64,000 bases of DNA from an uncultured Prochlorococcus sp. (GTDB taxonomy: Bacteria; Cyanobacteriota; Cyanobacteriia; PCC-6307; Cyanobiaceae). The position numbers were made by a program, and so were the translations under genes. The notes under the pieces were generated by a model. That model ran no database searches. It was not told the DNA's origin and worked only from the letters and a program-made list of their open reading frames with translations. The number at the start of each line of letters is the position of its first letter. The stretch's first letter is position 1. The stretch is from the NCBI RefSeq assembly GCF_902626525.1, contig NZ_CACOFR010000007.1:25958-89957 (forward strand), in the 5' to 3' direction. Of this stretch, positions 11,535 through 24,033 are shown piece after piece.

Positions 11535-12926
11535 TTATATGACTCTAATATTAAAATTTACCAGATCTTTGTTCCATAAACTTTGATTATTTATCCAATT
11601 AAACCTATCGATATCAATTTTTTCTCCAGGAATTAGTAGAGGTATCCCAGGGGGATAAGGACAAATAATATCTCCAGATATTTTATTTAATGATTGCGAG
11701 AAGGGAATGCTTCGAGTCTCACTTCTCCAAACAATTCCAATTTCAATTTCTGGTGCTTGAACCAATTTAAAGGGCGATTGGAGAACTTCTAAACTTTTTG
11801 ATTTTTTAGAATTTAATAATAATTTATTCCACAACTTTTCAAATAAATTAACAAAATCCTTTTGATTAGCGAATCCTAAGCAAAAAGTAAGAGTCATCAT
11901 TTCTGGTAATTCAGCAATAAGACCATTTTTATAAAAAAATTTATCAGCAGTAAAACCATCAATTCCAGCCTTAGAGGTATTTAATACTATTTTTAAGGGA
12001 TCTTGGGTCTCTATTAGAGGAATATTCTTTTGGGTTAATTTTTTGTAGATGCTTCTAGCCTCTAAAATTCTTTTTTGATATTTTGATAAACTCTTTTTAT
12101 TAAGCCAGTCTTTAATTGACTCTTCACAAGAAGAAAGTAATAAGGAACTTGGACTAGTAGTTTGCAACAAATTAATGCTCTTGATTAAATTTTGCTTGTT
12201 TACTAGATTCCCTTGGTACCAAAGTGCAGCCGTTTGAGTTAAACCATTTAGCGACTTATGCAATGAGTGAACGACTAAATCAGCGTTTGATACTAAAGCT
12301 GATTTTGGTAGGTTATGGTTTTCACAAAAAAGGAAATAAGAGCCATGGGCTTCATCAACCAAGACAGGTAATTTTTTTTGATGACAAAGATCTATTAAAG
12401 GCTTTAAATCTCCCGCATAGCCATGATAAGAGGGACTTACAAGAATTACCCCCGCAATTTTTTTTTCATTAAAATTTATTTTTTTAAATACATTTTTCAA
12501 CCAGTTTTTTGTTATTGGTTTGTAATGACCAGTTTCTGAAGAAAATTCCAGGTCAAAGAATATTGGATGTATGTTCTGCATCGCACATATTTTTATAACA
12601 CTTATGTGAACATTTCTAGGCATCAGAATATTTTCGCCTGGTTTTGCAATAGCAATTACGGCTGATTGTATTAATCCAGATGCTCCATTAACTCCAAAGA
12701 AACATCCTTTTGCCTTAAATTTTTCAGAGAATTCTCTTTGGGATTTAGCAATTAATCCGCTTTGGGATAATGGTGAGCCGATTTCTGGTAGTTCCGGTAA
12801 GTCCCAATAGCCAGGAGGTTTTTTTAATAATTTTACTAATTTCTTGGGTAAAGCTGACCCTCTATTATGAGCGGGAAAAAAAAGTGACTTTAAAAACTTT
12901 TTAGTTAGAAAAGATGAAATGCTCAT
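11535..12926 (-). CDS. Orn/Lys/Arg decarboxylase family protein
   Basis: VDEAHGSYFLF and HSLHKSLNGLTQTA PLP-site motifs. Confidence 0.88.
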   Translation of the reverse strand: MSISSFLTKKFLKSLFFPAHNRGSALPKKLVKLLKKPPGYWDLPELPEIGSPLSQSGLIAKSQREFSEKFKAKGCFFGVNGASGLIQSAVIAIAKPGENILMPRNVHISVIKICAMQNIHPIFFDLEFSSETGHYKPITKNWLKNVFKKINFNEKKIAGVILVSPSYHGYAGDLKPLIDLCHQKKLPVLVDEAHGSYFLFCENHNLPKSALVSNADLVVHSLHKSLNGLTQTAALWYQGNLVNKQNLIKSINLLQTTSPSSLLLSSCEESIKDWLNKKSLSKYQKRILEARSIYKKLTQKNIPLIETQDPLKIVLNTSKAGIDGFTADKFFYKNGLIAELPEMMTLTFCLGFANQKDFVNLFEKLWNKLLLNSKKSKSLEVLQSPFKLVQAPEIEIGIVWRSETRSIPFSQSLNKISGDIICPYPPGIPLLIPGEKIDIDRFNWINNQSLWNKDLVNFNIRVI

Positions 12927-12990
12927 AAAGTATTATTGACACATATAGAATAAACAATATGGAATCCTTCTTCGATATTTTTTAATTTTA

Positions 12991-14649
12991 ATGAAAAGTT
13001 CTTATTCGGAATATTCAGCAAAAGGTGACTTGATTTGGTTGATGTTGAGACCATGGATTTTTATACCAAGAGTTTTATATATACTTTTAACTTTTATTTT
13101 CCTTTTTTTAAGAATACTTTTTCAAGGTAACAATAAAAATAAAAATGTACAAAAAAATCTCTCAAAATATCTTTTCGACGTAATAACAGATTTAGGACCT
13201 TGTTTTATAAAATTAGGTCAGGCACTTTCAACAAGACCAGATCTTGTTAGACAAGATTGGCTTACAGAACTTACAAACTTACAGGATAATCTCCCAGCAT
13301 TTGATCACAAAATTGCATTAAAAATTATTGAAGAGGAACTTGGGACACCAGCTAAAGAATTATTTGATGAATTCCCTGATAGTCCTATTGCTTCAGCAAG
13401 CTTAGGTCAAGTCTATAAAACAAAAACAAAAGATAATAATTATATAGCTGTGAAAGTACAAAGGCCTAATTTATACTTTCTTATAAGAAGAGATATTGTG
13501 ATTTTAAGATTTTTAGCAACTATTTTTTCACCTTTTTTACCATTAAATATTGGTGTTGGGATTGGAGAAATAATAGATGAATTCGGAAAAGCTCTTTTTG
13601 AGGAAATTGATTATGAAAAAGAAGGAGAAAATGCTTTGAGGTTTGCATCCTTATTCAAGAATAATCCTAATGTTTTTATCCCTAAATTGGATAAAAGGTA
13701 TTCATCTAAAAGGATTATCTCAACCTCTTGGATCGATGGAGTTAAATTAAGAGATAGAGCTTTATTGGAGGAAAATAACTTAATACCTTCTTCGTTTATA
13801 AAAACTTGTGTAATAAGCGGACTACAACAATTATTTGAATATGGATTTTTTCATGCAGATCCCCACCCAGGTAATATGTTTGCTCTCAAAGGAGGAAATG
13901 CGGACTGCGGAAATTTAGCTTATGTAGATTTCGGAATGATGGATACAATTACAAATTCAGACAGAATCACTCTAATTAAGGCAATTGTTCACATAATAAA
14001 TGAAGAATATTATCTTCTTGCAAAAGATTTCCAAAAATTAGGTTTTTTAACCAAAGAACAAGATCTTCAAAAACTTACTGAACCATTAAAAGAAGTTCTT
14101 GGCAGTTCTTTTGGCGCTGAGGTGGGTGATTTTAATCTTAAAAACGTAACTGATAAATTCTCAAAACTAATGTACTCTTATCCCTTTAGAGTGCCAAGTA
14201 GGTTTGCCTTAATTATAAGAGCTGTTGTTAGTCAAGAAGGTTTAGCATTGAGATTAGATCCAGAATTTAAAATTTTAAAAATTGCATATCCTTACATTGC
14301 TAAAAAACTTCTTACCGATAATTCTGAAGAGATTCTAGAAATTCTTTTAGAGGTCGTTTTTGATAATAAAGGTAGAATTCAAATAGAAAAAGTTGAAAGT
14401 TTATTAAATATTTTATTTAAAGATACTGAAAATATTAATTCTGATCTTATTCCAGTTGCTAATGCTGGGTTGAAATTATTTGTCAGTAAAAAAGGATCAG
14501 AAGTTAGAAAGAATCTTCTTTTAAGCCTTATTAAAGATGATAAATTGGAATTTAACGATGCCAAAAAACTCTTAAGTTTAATCAGAGACACTTTTAGCCC
14601 TTTGAATATTGCAAAAAGTGCTGTCCAAAATATAATTTCTCCAGTTTAG
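12991..14649 (+). CDS. ABC1/AarF/UbiB-family atypical kinase
   Basis: LGPCFIKLGQALSTRPDLV, ASASLGQVYK, GFFHADPHPGNMF. Confidence 0.95.
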   Translation: MKSSYSEYSAKGDLIWLMLRPWIFIPRVLYILLTFIFLFLRILFQGNNKNKNVQKNLSKYLFDVITDLGPCFIKLGQALSTRPDLVRQDWLTELTNLQDNLPAFDHKIALKIIEEELGTPAKELFDEFPDSPIASASLGQVYKTKTKDNNYIAVKVQRPNLYFLIRRDIVILRFLATIFSPFLPLNIGVGIGEIIDEFGKALFEEIDYEKEGENALRFASLFKNNPNVFIPKLDKRYSSKRIISTSWIDGVKLRDRALLEENNLIPSSFIKTCVISGLQQLFEYGFFHADPHPGNMFALKGGNADCGNLAYVDFGMMDTITNSDRITLIKAIVHIINEEYYLLAKDFQKLGFLTKEQDLQKLTEPLKEVLGSSFGAEVGDFNLKNVTDKFSKLMYSYPFRVPSRFALIIRAVVSQEGLALRLDPEFKILKIAYPYIAKKLLTDNSEEILEILLEVVFDNKGRIQIEKVESLLNILFKDTENINSDLIPVANAGLKLFVSKKGSEVRKNLLLSLIKDDKLEFNDAKKLLSLIRDTFSPLNIAKSAVQNIISPV

Positions 14650-14762
14650 TTTTAATATTTTCATCCAATAAATTTACTTATAATTTTTAATTGATTAAAA
14701 TCATATATATATATAATTTAAAAATTAAGTATCCAAAGAATAAATAAATTCATGAGCATGCA

Positions 14763-15254
14763 ATGAATATTTTGAAAAAATTTTTATTTAATAAAAAAAC
14801 TGAAACCAATAAATCTTTGAATAATATAGTAGTTGATCAATATAATGAAATTGCAAAGTTAGTAAAAGAAGCGAGAATCCAGCAAAATCTATCAGTACAA
14901 GAATTGTCGCGGATTACAAAAATTCCTGTGCAAATATTAAATTCTATTGAAAATAATAATAAAAATATTAGGCCGAAGTATCCATTTATAAGATCTATAT
15001 TGATTAAATTAGAGGAATGCTTATTATTAAAAAAAAATACATTACTTAATTTAGAAATTGGAGAAAGAGAAACTTTAAAGATAAAAAATAATAAATTTCT
15101 TGTAAACAAATTCGATCTTATAGATACTTGGCAGGGAATTCTTTTGTATTTTTTTATATTAGTTCTAACTATTTTTATCTTAAAGAGATATTTTGTTTTA
15201 AATGTAAATGTTATAGAGATTCAAAATATTGAGAATAAAATCATTGATAAATAG
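14763..15254 (+). CDS. helix-turn-helix protein with C-terminal TM helix (RodZ-like)
   Basis: HTH LVKEARIQQNLSVQELSRITKIPVQILNSIE followed by a hydrophobic segment. Confidence 0.65.
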   Translation: MNILKKFLFNKKTETNKSLNNIVVDQYNEIAKLVKEARIQQNLSVQELSRITKIPVQILNSIENNNKNIRPKYPFIRSILIKLEECLLLKKNTLLNLEIGERETLKIKNNKFLVNKFDLIDTWQGILLYFFILVLTIFILKRYFVLNVNVIEIQNIENKIIDK

Positions 15255-15268
15255 TGTTTAATAAATTC

Positions 15269-16789
15269 CTATTTTCTAATTCTCCCGCAATTATTTCCAA
15301 GCTCACTAAAAATTCTAATGTTATCTTCTATTTCTTCTAAAGATCGATTTAACTTCCATTTCCAGTTGTTTTTTGTAGTTCCAGGTCTATTTAATCTACT
15401 TGAGTCATCTAAAGATAATATGTCTTGTATTGGAGTTATAAAGAGATTAGCATTAGTCTTCATGCCTATTTCTATTAAACTCCACGAAGGATTATCTGAA
15501 AATTTATACTCTTCTTTTATTCGCATTTTTGAGTTATTATCTAAACTTTCCCACCATGAGATGGATGTAGAGTTGTCATGAGTACCTGTATAAACAACCC
15601 AATTTTCTCCATCAAAATTCTTAGGTAAATATGGGTTATCTTTGTTTCCATCAAAAGCAAATTGTAAGATTTTCATACCAGGCAGTCTGAAATTTTTTCT
15701 TAATTTTTCTACATCTGGTGTTATCACCCCCAAATCTTCCGCGATAATTGGCAGATGGTCATCCCCAAAATCTTTTTTTAGTTTATTTAATAGTGCTCTA
15801 CCTGGCGAATTTATCCATTTGCCATTAATTGCTGATTTAGAATTGCCATTTACTCTCCAGTAACCTGCTAAACCCCTGAAATGATCAAATCTCAACAAGT
15901 CAACAAGTTCAAACTGCCTTTTAAATCTTTTTCTCCACCAATCGAAGTTAGTCCATTTATGTTTTGACCAAAAATAAGTTGGGGTCCCCCATAATTGTCC
16001 TGTTGATGAGAAATAATCTGGAGGCACACCACTTTGAAAGATTAAATCTCCATTTTTAAAAATTGAAAAAAGTGATTTATTACTCCATACGTCGGCGCTA
16101 TCCCTAGAAACATAAAAAGGTAAATCTCCTATTAATTTAATATTAAATGAATTTGCAAAGTTTTTTAAAACTCTCCATTGCTCATCTAAATGCCACTGTA
16201 TTAATTTTTTAATAAGTATTTCATCACTTTTTTTCTCAATCCATGATTTTAAAAACATATCATTTTTAACTTTAAATTCTTTAGGCCATTGCCACCAAGG
16301 CAATTTATTAAATTCTTCTCTAATAACAATGAATGTTGCATAGTCTTCAACCCAAGAATTCTTACTAATCCATTTATCAAAATCAAGTTTTCTTTCTTCA
16401 GATTGGGAACTCCAACCTTGCAAAAGGAGGTGACCTATTTTTTCTGCTAAATTATCCGCAACATCAAAATCAAAATGATTGATATTTTGATTTGTAGGCC
16501 CTAATTGATCTTTATTAGAAATAAAAATAAAATCTTTCTCTATTAAGAAATCTATATCAAGAAACCATGGGTTCAAAGCGAAACTAGACGGTGAACTATA
16601 TGGAGAACCTGTAGAGTCGGTAGGAGTAAGAGGTAAAAATTGCCAGTATTCAATTCCATGATTATGAAGTTTTTTTATCCACTCTTTAGCTCCTTGTCCA
16701 AATGTTCCACATACTCTTCCTCCCGGTATACATGTTGGATGCATAAGGATTCCTAATGATTTTTTTGTGAGTAATTTTTGTATGGACAT
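15269..16789 (-). CDS. malQ: 4-alpha-glucanotransferase
   Basis: GIEYWQFLPLTPT, LLRFDHFRGL, IAEDLGVITPDV, YTGTHDN. Confidence 0.97.
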   Translation of the reverse strand: MSIQKLLTKKSLGILMHPTCIPGGRVCGTFGQGAKEWIKKLHNHGIEYWQFLPLTPTDSTGSPYSSPSSFALNPWFLDIDFLIEKDFIFISNKDQLGPTNQNINHFDFDVADNLAEKIGHLLLQGWSSQSEERKLDFDKWISKNSWVEDYATFIVIREEFNKLPWWQWPKEFKVKNDMFLKSWIEKKSDEILIKKLIQWHLDEQWRVLKNFANSFNIKLIGDLPFYVSRDSADVWSNKSLFSIFKNGDLIFQSGVPPDYFSSTGQLWGTPTYFWSKHKWTNFDWWRKRFKRQFELVDLLRFDHFRGLAGYWRVNGNSKSAINGKWINSPGRALLNKLKKDFGDDHLPIIAEDLGVITPDVEKLRKNFRLPGMKILQFAFDGNKDNPYLPKNFDGENWVVYTGTHDNSTSISWWESLDNNSKMRIKEEYKFSDNPSWSLIEIGMKTNANLFITPIQDILSLDDSSRLNRPGTTKNNWKWKLNRSLEEIEDNIRIFSELGNNCGRIRK

Positions 16790-17046
16790 GTTTTGGGATT
16801 ATTTTATGACTCTTTAATAATTTAATTTTAATTAATTTTCTAGTTTCAAAGATATACAAATAATTTTTTATTGGCAAATATTATTCAAATTAATTTAAGC
16901 TTAATTTAAAAAAGTGTCTAATTTTTAATCAGTTTTTTTTTTACTTTTAATAAATAGATGTGACTTTTGAAAAGATCTAGTCATTATCTTTTGCGAAATT
17001 CACATAAACGACTACGATAAGAATGTAGTTTTATATTGCTAATTTC

Positions 17047-18042
17047 GTGACAAGTTTTATCACGGCAGTGCAGAATAAAGAATCGAATTTTAATCTTACT
17101 AATAGTAGATTAAGGTTAGTAAGTGGAACAACAAATCCTAAATTAGCTGAAGAAATTGCATCATACTTAGGGATTAAAAATGTACCTTTAATATCTAAAA
17201 GATTTGCTGACGGAGAACTTTATGTTCAGATTCAGCAATCAATTAGAGGCTGTGATGTATTCCTAATACAACCTACATGCGCTCCTGTAAACGATAGTTT
17301 AATGGAACTTATGATTATGGTTGATGCTTGCAAGAGGGCATCTGCCAGACAAATAACGGCGGTAATCCCTTATTTTGGATACGCAAGGGCAGATAGAAAG
17401 ACTTCAGGGAGAGAATCTATAACGGCAAAACTCACAGCTAATTTACTAGAGAAATCAGGTGTAGATAGAGTTCTCGCAATGGATTTACATTCAGCTCAAA
17501 TTCAAGGTTATTTTGATATACCTTGTGATCATATTTACGGTTCACCTGTATTAATTGATTATTTAGAAACTTTAAATTTAGATGAAGTTGTAGTTGTCTC
17601 ACCAGATGTTGGTGGAGTGGCGCGAGCAAGAGCATTTGCAAAGTTAATGAAAGATGCTCCATTAGCTATAATTGATAAAAGGAGATCAGCTCATAATATC
17701 GCAGAAAGTTTGACAGTAATTGGAGAAGTTAAAGATAAAACCGCTATCCTTATTGACGATATGATAGATACCGGTGGAACAATCTGCTCTGGCGCTAATT
17801 TATTAAAAAAAGAAGGTGCAAATAGAATATTTGCATGTGCCTCACATGCTGTATTTTCCCCGCCTTCTTATGAAAGATTAAGTGCTAAGGATTTATTCGA
17901 ACAAGTTATTGTTACCAACAGCATTCCAGTTCTAGTTAAAGATAATTTCCCACAATTAAAAGTTCTCTCTGTTGCAAATATGCTAGGTGAGGCCATTTGG
18001 AGAATCCACGAAGAAAGTTCAGTTAGCTCGATGTTCAGATAG
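17047..18042 (+). CDS. prs: ribose-phosphate pyrophosphokinase
   Basis: RFADGELYVQI, PYFGYARADRK, DDMIDTGGTI; GTG start. Confidence 0.97.
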   Translation: MTSFITAVQNKESNFNLTNSRLRLVSGTTNPKLAEEIASYLGIKNVPLISKRFADGELYVQIQQSIRGCDVFLIQPTCAPVNDSLMELMIMVDACKRASARQITAVIPYFGYARADRKTSGRESITAKLTANLLEKSGVDRVLAMDLHSAQIQGYFDIPCDHIYGSPVLIDYLETLNLDEVVVVSPDVGGVARARAFAKLMKDAPLAIIDKRRSAHNIAESLTVIGEVKDKTAILIDDMIDTGGTICSGANLLKKEGANRIFACASHAVFSPPSYERLSAKDLFEQVIVTNSIPVLVKDNFPQLKVLSVANMLGEAIWRIHEESSVSSMFR

Positions 18043-18055
18043 CTAATAAAAAATA

Positions 18056-18496
18056 TTATTTTTTGTTTGATTCTTGAATTTTTTTAACCTGATTTCTAAA
18101 TTCTTTTTCCATTACTTCAGGTACATTATTTGGGCAATAACTAAGTGCACCTCCTACTAATTGGAAAATAATGTTATTTTGCAATGATCTAGCTTCAATT
18201 TTTTGTTGTTTCTTTTTACCCTCTTTAATAATGCCGCCGTGTTTTTGCTGCATGACAGTAGAAAATAAGTTTGTTGCCACAACCAGAGATTTCTCAAAAT
18301 CAGCATCAGTACCTTTATCACTTGTAGAGCACAAATAAGTTATACCCATACTTCTGTAGAGGTCAAGATCTTTTTCATTGGCAGGAACTAGTTTATTGCT
18401 TGCTCTTAATTCACTTAATTTAGGATTTAAATTAAAAATAATAGCTATGAATATAAATGGAATTGATAGACTTTTAAATACATTCAAGAAATTCAT
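18056..18496 (-). CDS. conserved hypothetical exported protein
   Basis: 146 aa ORF with N-terminal hydrophobic segment, between prs and the lyase-like gene. Confidence 0.6.
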   Translation of the reverse strand: MNFLNVFKSLSIPFIFIAIIFNLNPKLSELRASNKLVPANEKDLDLYRSMGITYLCSTSDKGTDADFEKSLVVATNLFSTVMQQKHGGIIKEGKKKQQKIEARSLQNNIIFQLVGGALSYCPNNVPEVMEKEFRNQVKKIQESNKK

Positions 18497-18569
18497 ATAG
18501 ATCTAAACTTTTTAGTAATCAGTACTTAAGATAGCATTTTTAATTTTATTATTAATTGATAAAAAGAAC

Positions 18570-19112
18570 TTACTTAATAATTTTTATTTCGTGATGATTC
18601 TCTACTATCTTGAGCTTATTTTTGTTCCATGAATAGATTACTCTAAATCTATAATTATCAGAATCAACTAATCTTGTATGTTCAATAATATGCCAATCTT
18701 CATAAGAAGATTCAAAAATCATTTCGTGTTCATCAACTTGTTTAATATTTGATATCCCTTCAAGATTACTTAAATAAAAATTTCCCCTAATAAGTTGATG
18801 TCCCTTTAAGTATGCAAGCATTTCTCCTCTTTCTCGATATTGTGGATTTTCCTCAAAGAAAATATATTTTTTTTCTGGATACCAGGAAAATTTATAGTGC
18901 GATTCCCATTCAGATTTATTCTCAAGAGCTTGTATTTTTAAATTCATGCATAAATTATAAGTTTTTTTTACTTCATCAAGAAAATATGTTCTATTAGATT
19001 TCCACAAACCTATATTTCTCGAAAACCATCTTTTTAAATTGCTATTTAAACTAATTTCTGGAGAATTGTTTTTGCCAAAATTTAGATTTTTCTTTTGATT
19101 AATAACAACCAT
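18570..19112 (-). CDS. CpcS/CpeS-like phycobiliprotein lyase family protein (tentative)
   Basis: GLWKSNRTYFLDE...GEMLAYLKGHQLIRGNFYLSNLEG...ENHHEIKI resembles the CpeS/DUF1001 pattern. Confidence 0.5.
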   Translation of the reverse strand: MVVINQKKNLNFGKNNSPEISLNSNLKRWFSRNIGLWKSNRTYFLDEVKKTYNLCMNLKIQALENKSEWESHYKFSWYPEKKYIFFEENPQYRERGEMLAYLKGHQLIRGNFYLSNLEGISNIKQVDEHEMIFESSYEDWHIIEHTRLVDSDNYRFRVIYSWNKNKLKIVENHHEIKIIK

Positions 19113-19218
19113 TTATAAATAAGACCTATTTATTTCATAGCTTATCTGTAGAATAAAAATAAATTTCTTAATGTGTTTATAAGGATTAACAGCTTTTCAA
19201 CACTTCAGAGGTAATCAT

Positions 19219-20337
19219 TTGAATGATAAAAAAGAGCTAAAATTAATACTTGTAGCAGCTAGAAATCAACTCTCTAGTAGTGATATAAAGTCCCTTATAG
19301 CTTATTTAGAATCAGATGATTGTGAATTTGAAATATCACTTCAGATCTCTGAGCCCACTGAACAGCCGGAATTACTTGAATTACATAGATTAGTCGCTAT
19401 CCCTGCTCTTATTAAGGTTTCCCCTGCTCCAAAACAAATATTTGCTGGAAGTAATATTTTTTCTCAGTTGCAAACATGGTTGCCAAGATGGAAACAGGAA
19501 GGCTTAACAAAAAATCTAGGGATTAATTTGCAACCATCCAAAATTGATTCAATCAGAACTCAAAAAGAATTTCTTTTGGAAGACGAACTTCTTGTCTTAA
19601 GACAAGAAAATGAGACATTAACTAAAAGAATAGAATCTCAGGAAAGATTATTAAGAATGGTTGCGCATGAATTAAGAACCCCTTTAACTGCTGCTACTTT
19701 GGCTATTCAAAGTCAAAAACTCGGACAAATAGATATTTCAAAATTGCAAGAGGTAATTAAGAGACGTCTAGAAGAGATTGAACTCTTGTCTCAAGATCTC
19801 TTGGAGGTTGGCACAACAAAATGGGAAGCATTATTTAATCCTCAGAAAATTGATTTAGGTAATATTAGTGCTGAAGTAATACTCGAATTAGAGAAATTCT
19901 GGAGATTGAGGAATATTGAAATAGATACTGATATTCCCTCTGATCTCCCAAGTGTATTTGCAGATCAAAGAAGAATGCGGCAAGTATTTTTAAATTTAAT
20001 TGAGAATGCTATTAAATTTTCTAAAGATTCTGGATCAATAAAAATTACAATGATTCACAAAACAAATCAATGGGTGGAAATAACAATTTGTGACAAAGGT
20101 GCTGGTATCCCTTTGAGCGAACAAAAAAGAATTTTTCTTGATAGAGTTAGGCTGCCACAGACTTCTGAGGGAACTTCAGGATTTGGTATTGGGTTATCTG
20201 TGTGCAGAAGAATAGTACAAGTTCATGGGGGAAGAATATGGGTTGTATCTGAAATTGGTATTGGTTCATGCTTTCATTTTACCGTTCCTGTGTGGCAAGG
20301 ACAAAACAAAGAGCAACAATACTTGACGAAAGGCTAG
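19219..20337 (+). CDS. sasA: circadian adaptive-response sensory histidine kinase SasA
   Basis: KaiB-like N-terminal domain, H-box [13 protein letters not shown]-box, [21 protein letters not shown] start. Confidence 0.93.
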   Translation: MNDKKELKLILVAARNQLSSSDIKSLIAYLESDDCEFEISLQISEPTEQPELLELHRLVAIPALIKVSPAPKQIFAGSNIFSQLQTWLPRWKQEGLTKNLGINLQPSKIDSIRTQKEFLLEDELLVLRQENETLTKRIESQERLLRMVAHELRTPLTAATLAIQSQKLGQIDISKLQEVIKRRLEEIELLSQDLLEVGTTKWEALFNPQKIDLGNISAEVILELEKFWRLRNIEIDTDIPSDLPSVFADQRRMRQVFLNLIENAIKFSKDSGSIKITMIHKTNQWVEITICDKGAGIPLSEQKRIFLDRVRLPQTSEGTSGFGIGLSVCRRIVQVHGGRIWVVSEIGIGSCFHFTVPVWQGQNKEQQYLTKG

Positions 20338-20377
20338 CTTTACTCTTAATTTTAATAAGCTGTTATGCTGTTTTCTT

Positions 20378-20450
20378 GGCCCCATCGTCTAGAGGCCTAG
20401 GACACCTCCCTTTCACGGAGGCGACAGGGGTTCGAATCCCCTTGGGGCTA
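20378..20450 (+). tRNA. tRNA-Glu (anticodon TTC)
   Basis: GGCCCCATCGTCTAGAGGCCTAGGACACCTCCCTTTCACGGAGGCGACAGGGGTTCGAATCCCCTTGGGGCTA folds as a cloverleaf; anticodon stem CCTCC/GGAGG. Confidence 0.97.
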
Positions 20451-20468
20451 TTTTAAATATTATTTAAA

Positions 20469-21005
20469 TTATTTTATTGAAGCTTTTGCTTGCCTGTCTA
20501 CGGCAATTAAATTTTCTGAGAGATCTTTTTTTAGTCTCTTTTCTATCATTCCTATAGGCATCCACTGACAACCTTGAACCGTGAGATCGTAAATTAATGA
20601 ATTTTTTGAAGTATCTTTTATTTTTTGGATTTTCCAACTACCTTCAAATTTTCTAAAATCTCCTTTGATCAAATTAAATTTTAAAAGGCCAAGTTCCTTT
20701 TCTTCAAATAAATTGATAGTTACTTCAGCTGAAAATTTCATGCCAAGGAAATCTTGAGCGCCAACTTGATTAAGATGGACATTATTGTTCTTTTGATATA
20801 TTTTTTTGCTTGACAATAGATTTGGTATATATAAATTTAGTCGATCATAATCTGTCAAAACATTCCATAATGAATTAAAACTTGCAGTAGTAGTTAGTTG
20901 AGCTGCCAGTCTTCTTGTTCCGCTAGAAAGCTTCTCCATCGTTTGCTCAATTGTTCTGTAATCATCTTTTCTAGAATGATCTACTGATTCTTGAGGATTT
21001 ATCAT
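20469..21005 (-). CDS. SRPBCC (polyketide cyclase/dehydrase, COQ10-like) protein
   Basis: LTTTASFNSLWNVLTDYDRLNLYIPNLLSSK...GCQWMPIGMIEKRLKKDL. Confidence 0.75.
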   Translation of the reverse strand: MINPQESVDHSRKDDYRTIEQTMEKLSSGTRRLAAQLTTTASFNSLWNVLTDYDRLNLYIPNLLSSKKIYQKNNNVHLNQVGAQDFLGMKFSAEVTINLFEEKELGLLKFNLIKGDFRKFEGSWKIQKIKDTSKNSLIYDLTVQGCQWMPIGMIEKRLKKDLSENLIAVDRQAKASIK

Positions 21006-21178
21006 AAATGAATTTTTTAATTAGATAAAAAATTATTTCTGTGTAACTATACAAATAAAAACAGCAAATACTGAAAAATAAAAATATTTTTATTTATTTA
21101 TTCCGATCTCAAAACGTAACCATTTTTGTTAAATCACTACAAATTAAACTACAAATTGATAATCTCATATATAAATAA

Positions 21179-22396
<1,218 letters not shown>

Positions 22397-22505
22397 TTTT
22401 TAGATTTAAATTTAATTTAAAAGTTCTAGATACTTTTTGGTTTAGACACATTCTGTAGCTAATCTTTAAAAAAAAGAGGATTTTAAAAATAAGAATATAA
22501 AAAAT

Positions 22506-24029
22506 ATGCCTTCAACTTTAAGTAATCCTCTTAGATTGGGTTTGCGTCAGGAGAGAGTAATATCTCCACAGTGCTTAGTAATCTTCGGAGCTAGTGGTGA
22601 CCTTACTCATAGAAAATTAATACCAGCATTATTCGAACTCTATTTGCAAAGAAGAATTCCTAGTGAATTTGGAGTCGTAGGTTGTGCAAGAAGACCTTGG
22701 TCTGATAAGGAGTTTAGAGAAAAGATGAAGGTAAAGCTTTCCCCTCAAATATCTGGTAAAGAAATGGAATGGGAACAATTTTCTAATTATCTTTTTTATG
22801 AGTCAGTTGATTTACAACAAAGTGATCATGTTGTAAGGCTTTCTAAAAGGTTAAATGAAATTGATAAAACACAAGCCACTCATGGGAATAGAACATTTTA
22901 TTTATCAGTATCTCCGAATTTCTATGCAAGTGGATGTAAAGCTCTTAAAGCAGCAGGTCTTTTAGATGACCCCAAGAAGAGTCGCGTTGTTATTGAAAAA
23001 CCTTTTGGAAGAGATTATTCAAGTGCAAAAAAATTAAACAAGATAGTTCAAAGTTGTGCTGAAGAAAGTCAAATTTACAGGATTGATCATTATTTAGGTA
23101 AAGAGACAGTTCAGAACATTCTTGTTTTGAGGTTTGCTAATACAATTTTTGAACCAATCTGGAATAGAAATTATATATCAAGTGTTCAAATTACTTCATC
23201 CGAAACAGTAGGAGTTGAAGATAGAGCAGGTTATTACGAAAGCGCAGGAGCTTTAAGAGATATGCTTCAAAATCATTTAACACAAATGCTTGCTGTTACA
23301 GCAATGGAACCTCCTGGTAAATTTGAACCAGAGGCAATAAGAAATGAAAAAGCTAAGGTTCTTCAGGCTTCAAAGTTAGCTGATGAAAATGAACCATGGA
23401 ATTGCTGTATTAGAGGTCAATACGTAGAGGGAGGAAATACTTCAAATCGACTTAGAGGATATAGACAGGAAGATGGTGTGCATTTGAACAGTACTACAGA
23501 AACTTATGTTGCAACAAAAATTTTTGTTGATAATTGGCGTTGGCAAGGAGTTCCATTTTATTTAAGAACTGGTAAAAGACTACCTAAAAGAATCGGAGAG
23601 ATAGTCTTGACATTCAAAGATGTTCCAGTTCATTTATTCGAATCAACAATAATAAATCCCGCTCCAAATCAACTTATTCTTAGGATTCAGCCTAATGAAG
23701 GCGCTACATTTAAATTTGAAGTAAAATCACCTGGATCTGGAATGAAATCTAGACCTGTTGAGATGGAATTCTCTTATGATGAATCATTTGGGGAACCCTC
23801 AGATGAAGGTTATGTGAGATTATTAGCTGATGCAATGCTATCTGATCCAACCTTATTTACAAGAAGTGATGAGGTAGAGGCTGCGTGGAAGCTATATACC
23901 CCTTTAATAGATCTGATGGATAATTCACCTTGGAAATTACCTATTTATAATTATGAATCTATGACTTGGGGACCTCCTGAATCTGATCAATTACTTTCAA
24001 AAGATAATATTTTCTGGCGCAGACCATAA
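22506..24029 (+). CDS. zwf: glucose-6-phosphate 1-dehydrogenase
   Basis: FGASGDLTHRKLIPAL, YRIDHYLGKETVQN. Confidence 0.98.
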   Translation: MPSTLSNPLRLGLRQERVISPQCLVIFGASGDLTHRKLIPALFELYLQRRIPSEFGVVGCARRPWSDKEFREKMKVKLSPQISGKEMEWEQFSNYLFYESVDLQQSDHVVRLSKRLNEIDKTQATHGNRTFYLSVSPNFYASGCKALKAAGLLDDPKKSRVVIEKPFGRDYSSAKKLNKIVQSCAEESQIYRIDHYLGKETVQNILVLRFANTIFEPIWNRNYISSVQITSSETVGVEDRAGYYESAGALRDMLQNHLTQMLAVTAMEPPGKFEPEAIRNEKAKVLQASKLADENEPWNCCIRGQYVEGGNTSNRLRGYRQEDGVHLNSTTETYVATKIFVDNWRWQGVPFYLRTGKRLPKRIGEIVLTFKDVPVHLFESTIINPAPNQLILRIQPNEGATFKFEVKSPGSGMKSRPVEMEFSYDESFGEPSDEGYVRLLADAMLSDPTLFTRSDEVEAAWKLYTPLIDLMDNSPWKLPIYNYESMTWGPPESDQLLSKDNIFWRRP

Positions 24030-24033
24030 TCAA